In this document: positions 1-8,579 of the stretch, piece after piece | Numbering within the stretch: the stretch's first letter is position 1 | How the letters are laid out: each line of letters opens with the position of its first letter | Source: Thermoanaerobaculia bacterium | GTDB taxonomy: Bacteria > Acidobacteriota > Thermoanaerobaculia > Multivoradales > JAHZIX01 | Direction of reading: 5' to 3' | DNA: 48,866 bases | Assembly (NCBI GenBank): GCA_027069135.1 | Contig: JALXFE010000385.1 | Coordinates: 1 to 48,866 of the forward strand | The notes under the pieces: model-generated | Told to the model about the DNA's origin: nothing | Databases searched by the model: none | What the model saw: only the letters and a program-made list of their open reading frames with translations | Made by a program: the position numbers and the translations under genes

Positions 1-2132
1 GGGTATCCGGGGGATGCCTCGGCCATGAATGTCTTCCATAGAGGCAGGGCACCGGCACTCCCGGTTAGGCCCAGCGGGGAGCCGTCGTCGAGCCCGACCC
101 AGACTGCTGTGACCAAAGAGCCGGCTCCACCGACGAACCAGGCGTCTCGAAGGTCGGAGGAGGAACCGGTCTTTCCCCAAACCTCGACACCTTCGAGGCG
201 GGCCGCCGAACCGGTACCGTGTTCCACCACATCCTTCAGGAGGTCTCGGACAAGATAGGCGCTGGAGGCCCTGGAAGCTCGTTTCCTTCCCCCTCCGGGG
301 CTGTCCAGCGTCCGTCCACCGGGCCGGCTGAGCCGACGAAGGGGGCTGGGCTCGATCCGCTGGCCCAGAGGTTCCAGGAAGACCGTGAACGCCTCGGCCA
401 GGGCCAGCGGCGAGGTCTCGACGGCCCCCAGGACGAAGGATGGCGGCGGGGCCTTGGGAATCTTGAGGCCGGCTTTTCGAAGGCGGGTGGCGGTGGCCTC
501 GAAGCCGCAATGGCGGGCGACGCGGACAAAGGGGATGTTCAGACTGTCCACGGTGGCCTGTCGAAGGGTCACCGGACCACGGAAGCGACCGTCGTAGTTT
601 CGTGGTTCCCAAGGACCGTTCGGCAACGGCAGCCGGATCGCTCTATCCAAGACTCTCCGAGCCGGGTAGAGGGGATCCTTGCCCCCACATCGCCCGAAGG
701 CTTCGAGCAGGACGAACGGTTTGATCGCCGAGCCCGGTTGGCGCCGAGCCTCTCGAGCACGGTCGAAGGCCTCCCCCTTTCGATGAGGATCCCCGGCGAC
801 ATAGGCGAGGACCGCGCCGGTCGTACCGTCGAGAGCGATGAGGGCGGCCCCCAAGGGCCGGGAACGTAGACGGCGGTGCCGCGAGCGAAGTCGTTTCAGA
901 TGCTGGGCCAGCGCGGTTTCGGCCTTTTCCTGAAGGTGGCTGTCGAGGGTGGTCTCGAAGAGGGCTCCCCGGCCTTCTTCCGCTCGCTTGGGGGCTACGT
1001 CTTCGAAGATCTCTCGCAGCCAGCTGAGGAATTGAGGGGATCCCTCGGCCCGGGGGCGGGTGATTTTCAGCGGCGGGAGGCCCCGGCGGCGGGCGCCCTT
1101 AAGGGCCGAGGAGGAAGCCCATTCCAGCTCTTCGAGGCGAGAGAGCACCCAGCGTTGGCGGGCCAGGGCTCGCTTCGGGTTGCGCCGGGGCGAAAGACCG
1201 TTGGGGCCTTGGACCATGCCGGCCAGCAAAGCCGCTTCCCCCAGAGACAGATCTTTGGGGTGTTTGGAAAAAAAGGCCCGGGCCGCGGCTCCGATGCCGT
1301 AGAGGCTGACACCTTCCAGATGACCGTAGTAGACGACGTTCAAGTAGGCCTCTAGGATCTCCTCCTTATCGTATTGGGCCTCTACCTCCAGGGCTCGAAA
1401 CGCCTCCGAGACCTTCCGTCCGAGAGTTCGTTTGGGGGTCAGGTCCCGCATCTTGATCAACTGTTGAGTGATGGTGCTGCCGCCTTGTGTCACCTTCCCC
1501 GCGCGAGCGTTCTTGAGCAGAGCGCGAGCAATCCCTCGGGTATCGAGGCCCGAGTGCTCAAAGAAGCGCGAGTCCTCCGCCGCCAGGAGCGGCCGCCAAA
1601 TTCGCTCCGGGAGATCTTCGAACCGGATGGGTATTCGGGGCGCTCGGGACGCCTCGAGGGATTCCGCGATGAGCTCCGGCTCGAGCCACCTTCGGTCCGG
1701 CACGTGATCCCCCGTGGCTCCCAAGTCCAGGATGCGGCCGTCTTCGCGGCGCAGCTTCAGGCTCCAGAGCTCTTCCGGATAGGTGCGGCCGTTCGTCGAG
1801 TGAGCCTTTTGAAAGATCCAGAAGCGTTCGTAGCCCCAGAAGAACTCACCGGGCTTGTGGGGTTTTCGCCGAACGCGCCGGTAGCCCAGCCGCTCCAGGC
1901 GACCCGGCAAGTCGGCTCCGGCGACGGTCGTCCCGATTCGGATTTCGTAGGCCGCTGAGGTGACCCGGATCTCGCTACGGCCGATCTCGTCTCCCAATCC
2001 GGCGGCGGCTGCCAGCGGGAGCAGGAGGAGTACGAAGGTGAGGGAGGTCTCGCGTCGCACGCTCCGGACGACCCCGAACCCCACGAGGGTGCGGCCGGAG
2101 AGGAGGGCGAGTAGGGCGGAGAGGGCGCTCAT
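1..2132 (-). CDS. mrcB: Penicillin-binding protein 1B-type bifunctional peptidoglycan synthase (3' truncated by window edge)
   Basis: Class A PBP that polymerises lipid II into glycan strands and cross-links the stem peptides on the periplasmic face of the inner membrane. I translated 710 codons from the ATG at 2132-2130; the reading frame runs off the left edge without a stop. In order I see a hydrophobic anchor (about residues 31-47) and a UB2H-like region (about 58-108, typical of PBP1b). The GT51 transglycosylase follows, with EDSRFFEH (catalytic Glu about 186), GGSTITQQ (218-224) and RKVSEAFRA (239-247). The transpeptidase has SAIK (Ser468, Lys471), SLN (530-532) and KTGSS (654-658). All catalytic residues are present. 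The gene is divergent from the CCA-adding enzyme. A TACAAT hexamer lies 10 nt before the start codon, but I see no convincing -35 box. The UB2H region favours PBP1B over PBP1A or PBP1C. Confidence 0.93.
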   Translation of the reverse strand, partial: MSALSALLALLSGRTLVGFGVVRSVRRETSLTFVLLLLPLAAAAGLGDEIGRSEIRVTSAAYEIRIGTTVAGADLPGRLERLGYRRVRRKPHKPGEFFWGYERFWIFQKAHSTNGRTYPEELWSLKLRREDGRILDLGATGDHVPDRRWLEPELIAESLEASRAPRIPIRFEDLPERIWRPLLAAEDSRFFEHSGLDTRGIARALLKNARAGKVTQGGSTITQQLIKMRDLTPKRTLGRKVSEAFRALEVEAQYDKEEILEAYLNVVYYGHLEGVSLYGIGAAARAFFSKHPKDLSLGEAALLAGMVQGPNGLSPRRNPKRALARQRWVLSRLEELEWASSSALKGARRRGLPPLKITRPRAEGSPQFLSWLREIFEDVAPKRAEEGRGALFETTLDSHLQEKAETALAQHLKRLRSRHRRLRSRPLGAALIALDGTTGAVLAYVAGDPHRKGEAFDRAREARRQPGSAIKPFVLLEAFGRCGGKDPLYPARRVLDRAIRLPLPNGPWEPRNYDGRFRGPVTLRQATVDSLNIPFVRVARHCGFEATATRLRKAGLKIPKAPPPSFVLGAVETSPLALAEAFTVFLEPLGQRIEPSPLRRLSRPGGRTLDSPGGGRKRASRASSAYLVRDLLKDVVEHGTGSAARLEGVEVWGKTGSSSDLRDAWFVGGAGSLVTAVWVGLDDGSPLGLTGSAGALPLWKTFMAEASPGY

Positions 2133-2216
2133 GGATCACCCCATTGTAGCCTCATGTTAGGCTTGAAAGCCCTCGTACCGAAGGCCAGGATCTTAGAGCT
2201 CTTGAAACCCCATTCC

Positions 2217-3611
2217 ATGCCTCCGGATCTACCCATCGAGCCCCGAATCCTGGCTATCGCCCAAAGGCTCCGGCAGGCCGGAGGGCGGGCGATCCTCGTC
2301 GGGGGCATCGTCCGCGACCATCTCTTGGGTGCCCCGTCGAAGGATTATGACCTCGAGATCTACGGCCTGCCGATTCGCCGTCTGGAGCAGGAGCTCTCTC
2401 GTTTCGGCGAGGTGATCGCCATCGGCAGAGCCTTCGGAGTTCTGCGGATCAAAGGGTTGGAGGCAGATTTTTCGATTCCCCGACGGGATTCGAAAGTGGG
2501 CCAAGGGCATCGGGGTTTCATCGTGGAGCTCGATCCGGACCTGGATTTCACCGAGGCCGCCCGTCGACGGGATCTCACCATCAATAGCATGGGGTTCGAT
2601 CCCTTGACGGGGGAGCTTCTGGATCCCTTCGACGGGTGTCGTGACCTGGAGCGAGGGATTCTCCGAGCGACCGACCGGGAACATTTTGCTGAGGACTCGC
2701 TGCGCGGATTGCGTGTGGCCCAATTCCATGGCCGATTGGAGATGGCTCCGGATGAGGAGCTTCTCGGCCTCTGCCGGAATCTGGACCTCTCGGATCTGGC
2801 CGGTGAGCGGATCTTCGACGAGCTCAAGAAGCTCCTGCTCAGGGCCCGTAGGCCTTCGTTGGGTTTCAAGTTTTTGCAGGCAACCGGTCTGCTCCGCTTC
2901 TTTCCGGAGCTCGTTGGGATGGTCGGAGTGCCCCAGGATCCCCAATGGCATCCGGAGGGGACGGTCTGGGAGCACACATTGATGGTGGTCGACGAGGCCG
3001 CGGGGCTGCGGACCGGTGATGAAGCCGAGGATTTGGCCCTGATGTGGGGAGCTTTGCTGCACGACGTGGGGAAGCCACCGACGACGGTAGAAGTCGACGG
3101 CAGGATTCGTTCGCCGGCCCATGATGACGTTGGGGCTCCGATGGCCGAGGCCCTGCTCTTGAGGTTGCGAGGATCGAAGGCTCTCATCGAGCGGGTCTGC
3201 GCCCTGGTGCGTCACCATCTGGCACCGGCCCAGCTACCCTCCGGCGGCGCCAAGCTCAAGGCCTACCGGCGGTTGGCCCGTCGCCTGGCCGAGGCTGGAA
3301 CCGGATATGAGCTTCTCTTGCGTCTGGCTTCGGCAGATCATTTCGGCCGAACGACTCCGGATGCTTTGGCCCGGGAGTTTCCCGATGGGGAGAAGTTTCG
3401 AGAAGCGATGGAAGGCCTTGCGGCGGCGGAGCACACGGTTCGAGATGTGGTTCTGGGGCGTCACCTCCTGGCGCGAGGATTCTCTCCCGGGCCCTCTCTG
3501 GGTCCGATCCTGGCGGCTTGTCGCGATGTGCAGGACGAAACCGGATGGAGCGACCCGGATCGCATTTTGAATCAGGTCCTGCCGCGATTAGCGGATGACA
3601 CCACTTCCTAG
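2217..3611 (+). CDS. cca: CCA-adding enzyme / tRNA nucleotidyltransferase with HD domain
   Basis: Class II nucleotidyltransferase that adds or repairs the 3' CCA end of tRNA; a poly(A) polymerase of the same family is the alternative. The head domain has GGIVRD (residues 29-34) followed by DYDLE with the metal-binding DxD (Asp43, Asp45). Next comes an RNA-binding region rich in RRDLTINSMGFD-type motifs, then a C-terminal HD phosphohydrolase domain with LLHDVGKP near residue 282. I chose the ATG at 2217 (464 aa) over an in-frame ATG at 2154. Family members usually start about 10 residues before the first helix, and 2154 would leave only 21 bp to the divergent PBP gene. A TTGAAA-N17-CAGGAT sequence at 2163-2191 could then serve as promoter. 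The 3' end overlaps the convergent mnmA by 24 nt. Confidence 0.92.
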   Translation: MPPDLPIEPRILAIAQRLRQAGGRAILVGGIVRDHLLGAPSKDYDLEIYGLPIRRLEQELSRFGEVIAIGRAFGVLRIKGLEADFSIPRRDSKVGQGHRGFIVELDPDLDFTEAARRRDLTINSMGFDPLTGELLDPFDGCRDLERGILRATDREHFAEDSLRGLRVAQFHGRLEMAPDEELLGLCRNLDLSDLAGERIFDELKKLLLRARRPSLGFKFLQATGLLRFFPELVGMVGVPQDPQWHPEGTVWEHTLMVVDEAAGLRTGDEAEDLALMWGALLHDVGKPPTTVEVDGRIRSPAHDDVGAPMAEALLLRLRGSKALIERVCALVRHHLAPAQLPSGGAKLKAYRRLARRLAEAGTGYELLLRLASADHFGRTTPDALAREFPDGEKFREAMEGLAAAEHTVRDVVLGRHLLARGFSPGPSLGPILAACRDVQDETGWSDPDRILNQVLPRLADDTTS

Positions 3612-4640
3612 GCAATACTCTTCGGAGTAAAAGACCGCGAACTGGCCCGGAGCGATGCCCGGGTCTCCGGTTTCGAGGGTCACCTCGCCTCGGCCTTCTC
3701 CCCGCAGCTCCAAACGGCAGGGAACGAGATTCGGGCCGTGACGCAACTTGACGCCCAGAGCCACGGTTTCCGGAGGGCCGTCGATCCAATGGAGTCGTTC
3801 GACTCGAAAGCGGGTTCGCAGAGCGCTCTCCATATGGTCCAGATGGGCTACCAGGAGCAGATTCTCCTCGACAACCTTCTCGATGACGTACCAGGGACCT
3901 CCGGAGAGCCCAAGGCCGCGGCGCTGGCCGATCGTGTGGAACCAATAGCCGCGATGCTCGCCGAGCTTTCGACCGGTGCGGGCCTCCCGGATTTCCCCCG
4001 GCTTTTCGCCCAGATGGTGGCGAATAAAGCCGTCGAAGGGGATTTTTCCCAGGAAGCAGATTCCCTGGCTGTCCGGCCGGGAACGGGTCGGTAGGTCGTA
4101 ATCTTTAGCGAGAGCTCGGACTTGAGCCTTGGTCAAGGCTCCGAGGGGAAACTCACAACGGGCGAGTTGCTCTTGCGAGAGAAGCGCCAGGAAGTAGGTT
4201 TGGTCCTTGACCGGGTCCGGGCTACGGGCCAACCGCCAACGGGTGCCTACCGCCTCCCGGCGGGCGTAGTGGCCCGAGGCCACTCGATCAAACCCCGACC
4301 CGACGTGGTCCAGGAAGGCACCAAACTTGATTTGCTGATTGCAGAGTAAATCCGAGCTCGGCGTGCCGCCAGCCTTGAGCTCCTCGAGGGCATATTCAAC
4401 GACGCGGTCCCGGTACTCTCTTTGAAACGGCACGACTTCGAGAGGGATCTTGGCCTGAGTGCAGATCTGCTGGGCAAATTCGAGATCCTCCTGCCAAGGA
4501 CAATCTCCAAGACCCGCAAGCTCTTCTTCCAACCAGACTTTGAGATAGAAGGCGGTGAGCTCATGGTGTCCTCGGTCCATCAGGAGACGGAGAGCGACAG
4601 AGCTATCAACCCCTCCCGAAAGCAAGACAGCGATCTTCAT
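3588..4640 (-). CDS. mnmA: tRNA-specific 2-thiouridylase MnmA
   Basis: Catalyses ATP-dependent sulfur transfer to U34 of Lys, Glu and Gln tRNAs in the cytoplasm. The 350-residue product has the PP-loop SGGVDSS (8-14), the two catalytic cysteines Cys100 (in DLLCNQQIKFG) and Cys195 (in GICFLG), and a C-terminal beta-barrel region ending in GSGVIR. Length and motif order are normal for the family. I start at the ATG at 4640, giving MKIAVLLSGG as in known MnmA proteins; a GTG at 4658 would add only six residues. The gene is convergent with cca and overlaps its last 24 nt. It is divergent from the receiver-domain gene starting at 4718. Confidence 0.95.
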   Translation of the reverse strand: MKIAVLLSGGVDSSVALRLLMDRGHHELTAFYLKVWLEEELAGLGDCPWQEDLEFAQQICTQAKIPLEVVPFQREYRDRVVEYALEELKAGGTPSSDLLCNQQIKFGAFLDHVGSGFDRVASGHYARREAVGTRWRLARSPDPVKDQTYFLALLSQEQLARCEFPLGALTKAQVRALAKDYDLPTRSRPDSQGICFLGKIPFDGFIRHHLGEKPGEIREARTGRKLGEHRGYWFHTIGQRRGLGLSGGPWYVIEKVVEENLLLVAHLDHMESALRTRFRVERLHWIDGPPETVALGVKLRHGPNLVPCRLELRGEGRGEVTLETGDPGIAPGQFAVFYSEEYCLGSGVIR

Positions 4641-4717
4641 TCCACATACCTCGAACACCGCAGTTTACCCCGGCGGTTGCTCAAAGGGATGGTAAAATCT
4701 CTCTTGAGGAGCCCCGA

Positions 4718-5113
4718 ATGCCGAGAATTGCCGTCATCGAAGATAACGCGGACAACCGCCTGCTGCTAGAAGTCATGCTCTGTGATCACTTCGACCTGAC
4801 GGAGTACGAAACCGGAGCGGAGGGGTTGGAAGGAATGCGGCGGCAACGGCCGGATCTTCTACTTCTCGATATATCCCTTCCGGGGATGGACGGGTTGGAG
4901 GTCCTCCGAGAGGTCCGTGATGACCTCAGCCTGCGGGAGCTTCCGGTCATAGCCCTGACTGCGCATGCCATGAGCGGAGATCGCGAGCGATTGTTGGAGG
5001 CCGGTTTTGACGGCTACTTCGCCAAACCGATCCTCGATGAGAATGCCTTTCTTGCAGAAATCGAGGCCCAGCTCCGGCGTAAGGTGGTCTCGACGGCCCG
5101 CGTCCCTTCCTGA
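4718..5113 (+). CDS. Stand-alone response regulator receiver protein (CheY/DivK type)
   Basis: A 131-residue single-domain receiver without an output domain. It carries the acidic pocket (Glu8, Asp9), the phospho-acceptor Asp51 in LLLLDISLPGMDG, the switch Thr81 and the conserved Lys103 in FAKPI. Such proteins pass a phosphoryl signal from a histidine kinase to a protein partner, as CheY or DivK do. The AHAMSGDRERLLEAGFDGY segment resembles DivK and phosphorelay receivers more than flagellar CheY. A good ribosome site (TTGAGGAG) lies about 9 nt before the ATG. No kinase is encoded nearby, so the partner must be elsewhere. The C-terminal tail after about residue 122 is not part of the domain. 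Confidence 0.9.
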   Translation: MPRIAVIEDNADNRLLLEVMLCDHFDLTEYETGAEGLEGMRRQRPDLLLLDISLPGMDGLEVLREVRDDLSLRELPVIALTAHAMSGDRERLLEAGFDGYFAKPILDENAFLAEIEAQLRRKVVSTARVPS

Positions 5114-5181
5114 GGACAGCCCTTCCTCCATAGATTCTCTTCTACCGCCTCATCCCCATCGTGCCTTCTTGCCAGTGGATA

Positions 5182-5206
5182 GCGATAGGTGGGTCGCGAT
5201 AGGTGG
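5182..5206 (+). repeat. Tandem 11-bp direct repeat GCGATAGGTGG upstream of the XRE gene
   Basis: Two exact copies of GCGATAGGTGG at 5182-5192 and 5196-5206, a 14-bp period, end six bases before a possible -35 box. The position suits an operator, possibly for the XRE protein encoded just downstream. No function can be proved from sequence alone. Confidence 0.5.
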
Positions 5207-5211
5207 ACAGG

Positions 5212-5238
5212 TTGCATTCGCCTTGAGGAATATAGAAT
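5212..5238 (+). promoter_or_regulatory. Possible sigma-70 promoter of the XRE gene at 5288
   Basis: TTGCAT (5212-5217) and TAGAAT (5233-5238) are separated by 15 bp, shorter than the usual 17. A well-matched -10 box in locally AT-rich sequence, about 50 nt before the gene, supports it weakly. Confidence 0.35.
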
Positions 5239-5287
5239 AGTTTAACTGTTTATGTTCTACGGTTGCGGCCGGGTCGAGCGTTCCGGT

Positions 5288-5680
5288 ATGATTCATAGTG
5301 TGATCGATTTCCGGAATATTGGAAAAGCGCTTCGAATGCTGCGTATTCAGAGGGTGAAGAAACAGCGCGAAATCGCTGCCGCCGCAGGCATTACCCCGGC
5401 GATGTTGAGTGCCTACGAGACGGGCAAGCATCGCCCCAGCCTGGACACCGCCGAGCGCGTCCTGCAGGCTCTGAAATGCGACGTGGTGGACCTGACTCAC
5501 GCCCTTCAGGAGATCAAGCGACAAGAGGCCCAGGAACAGGAAGCGAACTCTGGCGCTGCGGCGCTATCGTCCTTTGTCGAGGGTAATATCGGGTCCGTCC
5601 GTCTGGACTTGGAAGAAAGAGAAATCCTTGGGAGTCTCCTCCCGGGTGTGCTCAACCTGATCCGTTACCTGAAGCGCTAG
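5288..5680 (+). CDS. XRE-family helix-turn-helix regulator
   Basis: A 130-residue DNA-binding protein with a Cro/C1-type HTH at about residues 9-66. The recognition region is GITPAMLSAYETGKHRPSLDTAERVLQAL. A short helical linker rich in Glu and Gln follows, then a conserved-looking C-terminal helix region (LDLEEREILGSLLPG). The ATG at 5288 is preferred to an ATG 12 codons upstream because the extra residues are not HTH-like. It is a single gene, convergent with pilB (21-bp gap). The 11-bp direct repeat at 5182-5206 may be its own operator. The target regulon is unknown. It is similar in size and fold to the second XRE protein at 16964-17338, but is not an obvious duplicate of it. Confidence 0.85.
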   Translation: MIHSVIDFRNIGKALRMLRIQRVKKQREIAAAAGITPAMLSAYETGKHRPSLDTAERVLQALKCDVVDLTHALQEIKRQEAQEQEANSGAAALSSFVEGNIGSVRLDLEEREILGSLLPGVLNLIRYLKR

Positions 5681-5701
5681 CCTTTCCTTTGCACTGGGCT
5701 G

Positions 5702-7417
5702 CTAGGCCACGGTCTCTCGCAGGACCTCTTCGAGGGTGGTCACACCGTCGCGAATCTTCTGCAGCCCGCTCGAGCGCAAGGTGATCATGCCGAGTTCCTT
5801 GGCTCGTTCCCGTAGTTCGAAGGAGCTTCCTCCGGAGAGAACCATCTCGCGAAGATCGTCCCCGACCTCCATGATCTCGTAGAGCCCGATCCGCCCCTTG
5901 TACCCCGTTCCGTTACAGCGGTCGCAGCCCCGACCCTTGAAGAGTTTCAGGCCGCGAGCTTCGCGCTCGCCGAAGCCGATATTGACCAGGGCCGCCGGCG
6001 GTACGTCGTTGGGCTCTTTGCAGTAGCTACAGATTCGGCGCACCAATCTCTGGGCTACGACCATGTGAACGGAGGTAGCCACCAAGAAGGGCTCGATACC
6101 CATGTTCATCAATCGGCTGATGGAGGAGGGCGCATCATTGGTATGGAGAGTCGAGAGCACGAGATGGCCCGTCATCGCCGCCTTGATGGCCACCTCGGCA
6201 GTTTCGAAATCCCGGATCTCGCCCACCAGAATGATGTTTGGGTCCTGGCGCAGGAAGGAGCGAAGGGTGTTCGCGAAATTTAGCCCGATCTGCTCCTTCA
6301 TCTGTACCTGGTTGATCCCGTGAAGGTTGTATTCCACGGGATCCTCAGCGGTCATGATGTTGACCTCCGGGGTGTTGATACGCGAGAGAGCAGAGTAAAG
6401 GGTGTTCGTTTTGCCGGACCCCGTCGGACCGGTGACCAACACCATGCCATAGGGCTTGAGGATGGCTTGTTCGAAAATTCTCAGGGAGTCGGCCTCGAAC
6501 CCGAGGCGGGAGAGGTCGAGCATCAGGTTGTCTTTGTCCAGAAGACGCAGGACGATCTTCTCCCCGAAGAGGGTGGGAAGCACAGATACGCGATAGTCGA
6601 GAGACTTCAGCCGCCCACCGATGCGGGTGCGAATCTTGATGCGCCCATCCTGAGGGAGCCTTTTTTCGGCGATATCCAGCTTCGCCATGATTTTCGATCG
6701 GCTGGTGATGGCTTCCCGGAGCTTCAGCGGCGGGCGCATGACCTCGTAGAGGATGCCGTCGATGCGGTATCGGACACGGAACTCTTTCTCGTAGGGTTCG
6801 ATATGAATATCCGAGGCGCCGCGCTTGATCGCATCCGTGAGGATCAGGTTGACGAGTTTGACGACGGGAGCTGTCTCGGACTCCTCTTCCAGTGATTCAA
6901 GATCGAGATCTTCCTCTTCTTCGAGGACTTCCAGATCCGCATCGGCATCGTCCGTCAGGTCGTCCATGACCCGCTTGAGCTCCACGGCATGGGTGGAGCC
7001 GTAGTAGTGGTCGATGGCCTTGCGCAGCGCCGACTCGGAGGCCAAAACCGGGGCGACCTGGTATCCCGTCATGAACTTGATGTCGTCCATGGCGAAGACG
7101 TTGCTCGGGTCGTTCATGGCCAAGGTGACCTTGGCCCCGGCTTTCGACACCGGTAGGACGGTGTATTTGCGAGCAATATCCGCAGGGATGATCTTGATGA
7201 CGTTCTCTTCGATCACCATGTTGCTGAGATCGACGGCAGGGACGCCAAAATGCTTCGCCAGGAAGTCGGTGAGATCCGTCTCCTCCAAGAAGCTCAGCTG
7301 GACCAAAGCGGAGCCTAGGCGACCTCCATGATCCTTCTGATACTGGAGCGCTTCTTTCAGCTGGCCCTTGTCGATCTTGCCTGCGCCGATCAGCGCCTGT
7401 CCGAATCGTTCCTGCAT
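5702..7417 (-). CDS. pilB: Type IV pilus assembly / type II secretion ATPase (PilB/GspE)
   Basis: Hexameric cytoplasmic ATPase that powers pilin polymerisation or type II secretion. The 571 residues include an N-terminal MshEN-like domain (about 1-150: QALIGAGKIDKGQLKEALQY, then FLAKHFGVPAVDLS). An acidic linker follows, then the catalytic core with Walker A GPTGSGKT near residue 330 and Walker B/Asp box VGEIRD. Two CxxC pairs near residues 463 and 497 (ICSYC, CDRC) form the zinc site typical of PilB and GspE. I start at the ATG at 7417 (MQERFGQALI), where homology begins, not at a start 19 codons upstream. It is the last gene of a leftward run, 122 bp after the GT9 gene, and no other pilus gene is present. 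The zinc site and extension function favour PilB over the retraction ATPase PilT. Confidence 0.92.
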   Translation of the reverse strand: MQERFGQALIGAGKIDKGQLKEALQYQKDHGGRLGSALVQLSFLEETDLTDFLAKHFGVPAVDLSNMVIEENVIKIIPADIARKYTVLPVSKAGAKVTLAMNDPSNVFAMDDIKFMTGYQVAPVLASESALRKAIDHYYGSTHAVELKRVMDDLTDDADADLEVLEEEEDLDLESLEEESETAPVVKLVNLILTDAIKRGASDIHIEPYEKEFRVRYRIDGILYEVMRPPLKLREAITSRSKIMAKLDIAEKRLPQDGRIKIRTRIGGRLKSLDYRVSVLPTLFGEKIVLRLLDKDNLMLDLSRLGFEADSLRIFEQAILKPYGMVLVTGPTGSGKTNTLYSALSRINTPEVNIMTAEDPVEYNLHGINQVQMKEQIGLNFANTLRSFLRQDPNIILVGEIRDFETAEVAIKAAMTGHLVLSTLHTNDAPSSISRLMNMGIEPFLVATSVHMVVAQRLVRRICSYCKEPNDVPPAALVNIGFGEREARGLKLFKGRGCDRCNGTGYKGRIGLYEIMEVGDDLREMVLSGGSSFELRERAKELGMITLRSSGLQKIRDGVTTLEEVLRETVA

Positions 7418-7539
7418 CGTGTTTCCTATGCCGTTCCCGTCCGGGCCGGTGGCTGAGCCGCGAGCTCGAGCCAAGCGGAGGTGGTTTGCTTATTTAGGGT
7501 GCCGCGATGGAGGAGTCTAGCAATCGGCGGTCTGTAGGG

Positions 7540-8577
7540 TCAATTGATGGCCAAATGAACATGAGCGTTAAGGATTTTCACCGCTTGGTCCGCTACTCGG
7601 TGGGCGGGGAGGGCCTTCATGCAAGCCTTGGGCTCCTCCATTCTCCGGTAGCAGCCGCTGCAAGGCAGGGAAAGCGCCAGGGCAAGCTCCGGGGCACCGT
7701 AGGGGCCGTGTTTGGCCGGATCCGTAGGACCCATGATGCTGAGCACCGGGGTACCCAACGCGTGGGCGAGATGCAGAGGCCCGGTATCCCCACCCAAGAA
7801 GAGGCGTGAGCGCCGAATGAGCCAAGCCAGGGTGGGGAGGTCCGTGGGGCCAATGAGGCGGACCTTCTCGTGGCCGCCGGAGACGACGGCTTCCGCCAGG
7901 GCTTGCTCCCCGGGCCCACAGGTGACCCAAACCTCGACGGGAGCGCTCTCGGCCAAGCGCTGGGCAGCCTCGGCCCAAGATTGCGTCGGATATCGCTTGT
8001 TGTGCCAGCCCGCGCCGGGAGATAGAAGGACATAGGGCTTGGCCGAGGCTGTCAGGCGATCCGCTTCGGCACTCGGTTGGCGGAAGAGCTTCTCTCCCTC
8101 GAAGTCGACTCGATCCTCTCGAATGCCCAGGGCCCCAAGGGTAGACATGGCCCGATCGATGGCGTGGTCGCCTTGCGGGGGGACGGTCTCGTTGATCCAC
8201 ACCGCACTCGAAGGCTCCCGGCGAGCCCTACGCTCGAGGCCCACGCGGCGGCGGCAACCGGAAAGCAGGGCCAACGCTCCCGCCTTGTGGTTGCCCATGA
8301 GATCGAGGACCACGTCCGCTTGAAAGGCACGGAGGCGGCGGCGCAGGTCCAAGATTTCTTGCCGCGTCTGGCGGGCCGTCAACCGGTGACGCCAGGCTCG
8401 CATGCCTACGACGAAGAGCTCGTCGAGGTCCGGATGGCCTCGGAGAACGGGTTCCATGGCGCCTTCGACGACCCAGGCGATGGCAGCCTCCGGGAGGTTG
8501 CGGCGCAGGGACGAAAGAACGGGAAGGCAGTGAACCACGTCGCCCAAGGCGCTGGTCCGGATCATGAGAACTCGCAT
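7540..8577 (-). CDS. Glycosyltransferase family 9 (heptosyltransferase-like)
   Basis: Transfers heptose or a related sugar from an ADP-sugar to the lipopolysaccharide core at the inner face of the inner membrane. The 345-residue protein starts MRVLMIRTSALGDVVHCLPVL, the classic ADP-heptose-LPS heptosyltransferase N-terminus. The C-terminal donor-binding half contains LGGDTGPLHLAHALGTPVLSIMGPTDP. The ATG at 8577 is chosen because it begins the family motif and lies only 2 nt after the stop of the upstream heptose nucleotidyltransferase gene, so the two are co-transcribed. Four cysteines cluster near the C-terminus (CSGCYRR, CMKAL). I cannot tell WaaC from WaaF or another GT9 by eye. Confidence 0.88.
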   Translation of the reverse strand: MRVLMIRTSALGDVVHCLPVLSSLRRNLPEAAIAWVVEGAMEPVLRGHPDLDELFVVGMRAWRHRLTARQTRQEILDLRRRLRAFQADVVLDLMGNHKAGALALLSGCRRRVGLERRARREPSSAVWINETVPPQGDHAIDRAMSTLGALGIREDRVDFEGEKLFRQPSAEADRLTASAKPYVLLSPGAGWHNKRYPTQSWAEAAQRLAESAPVEVWVTCGPGEQALAEAVVSGGHEKVRLIGPTDLPTLAWLIRRSRLFLGGDTGPLHLAHALGTPVLSIMGPTDPAKHGPYGAPELALALSLPCSGCYRRMEEPKACMKALPAHRVADQAVKILNAHVHLAIN

Positions 8578-8579
8578 GG

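Noticed and set aside
219-869. Plus-strand open frames in the first 2 kb
   Set aside because: The minus strand has a continuous PBP1b frame with every catalytic motif; the plus-strand frames are its shadow.
2229-3218. A 329-codon minus-strand frame opposite the CCA-adding enzyme
   Set aside because: The plus strand encodes all nucleotidyltransferase and HD motifs, and the antisense product shows no family.
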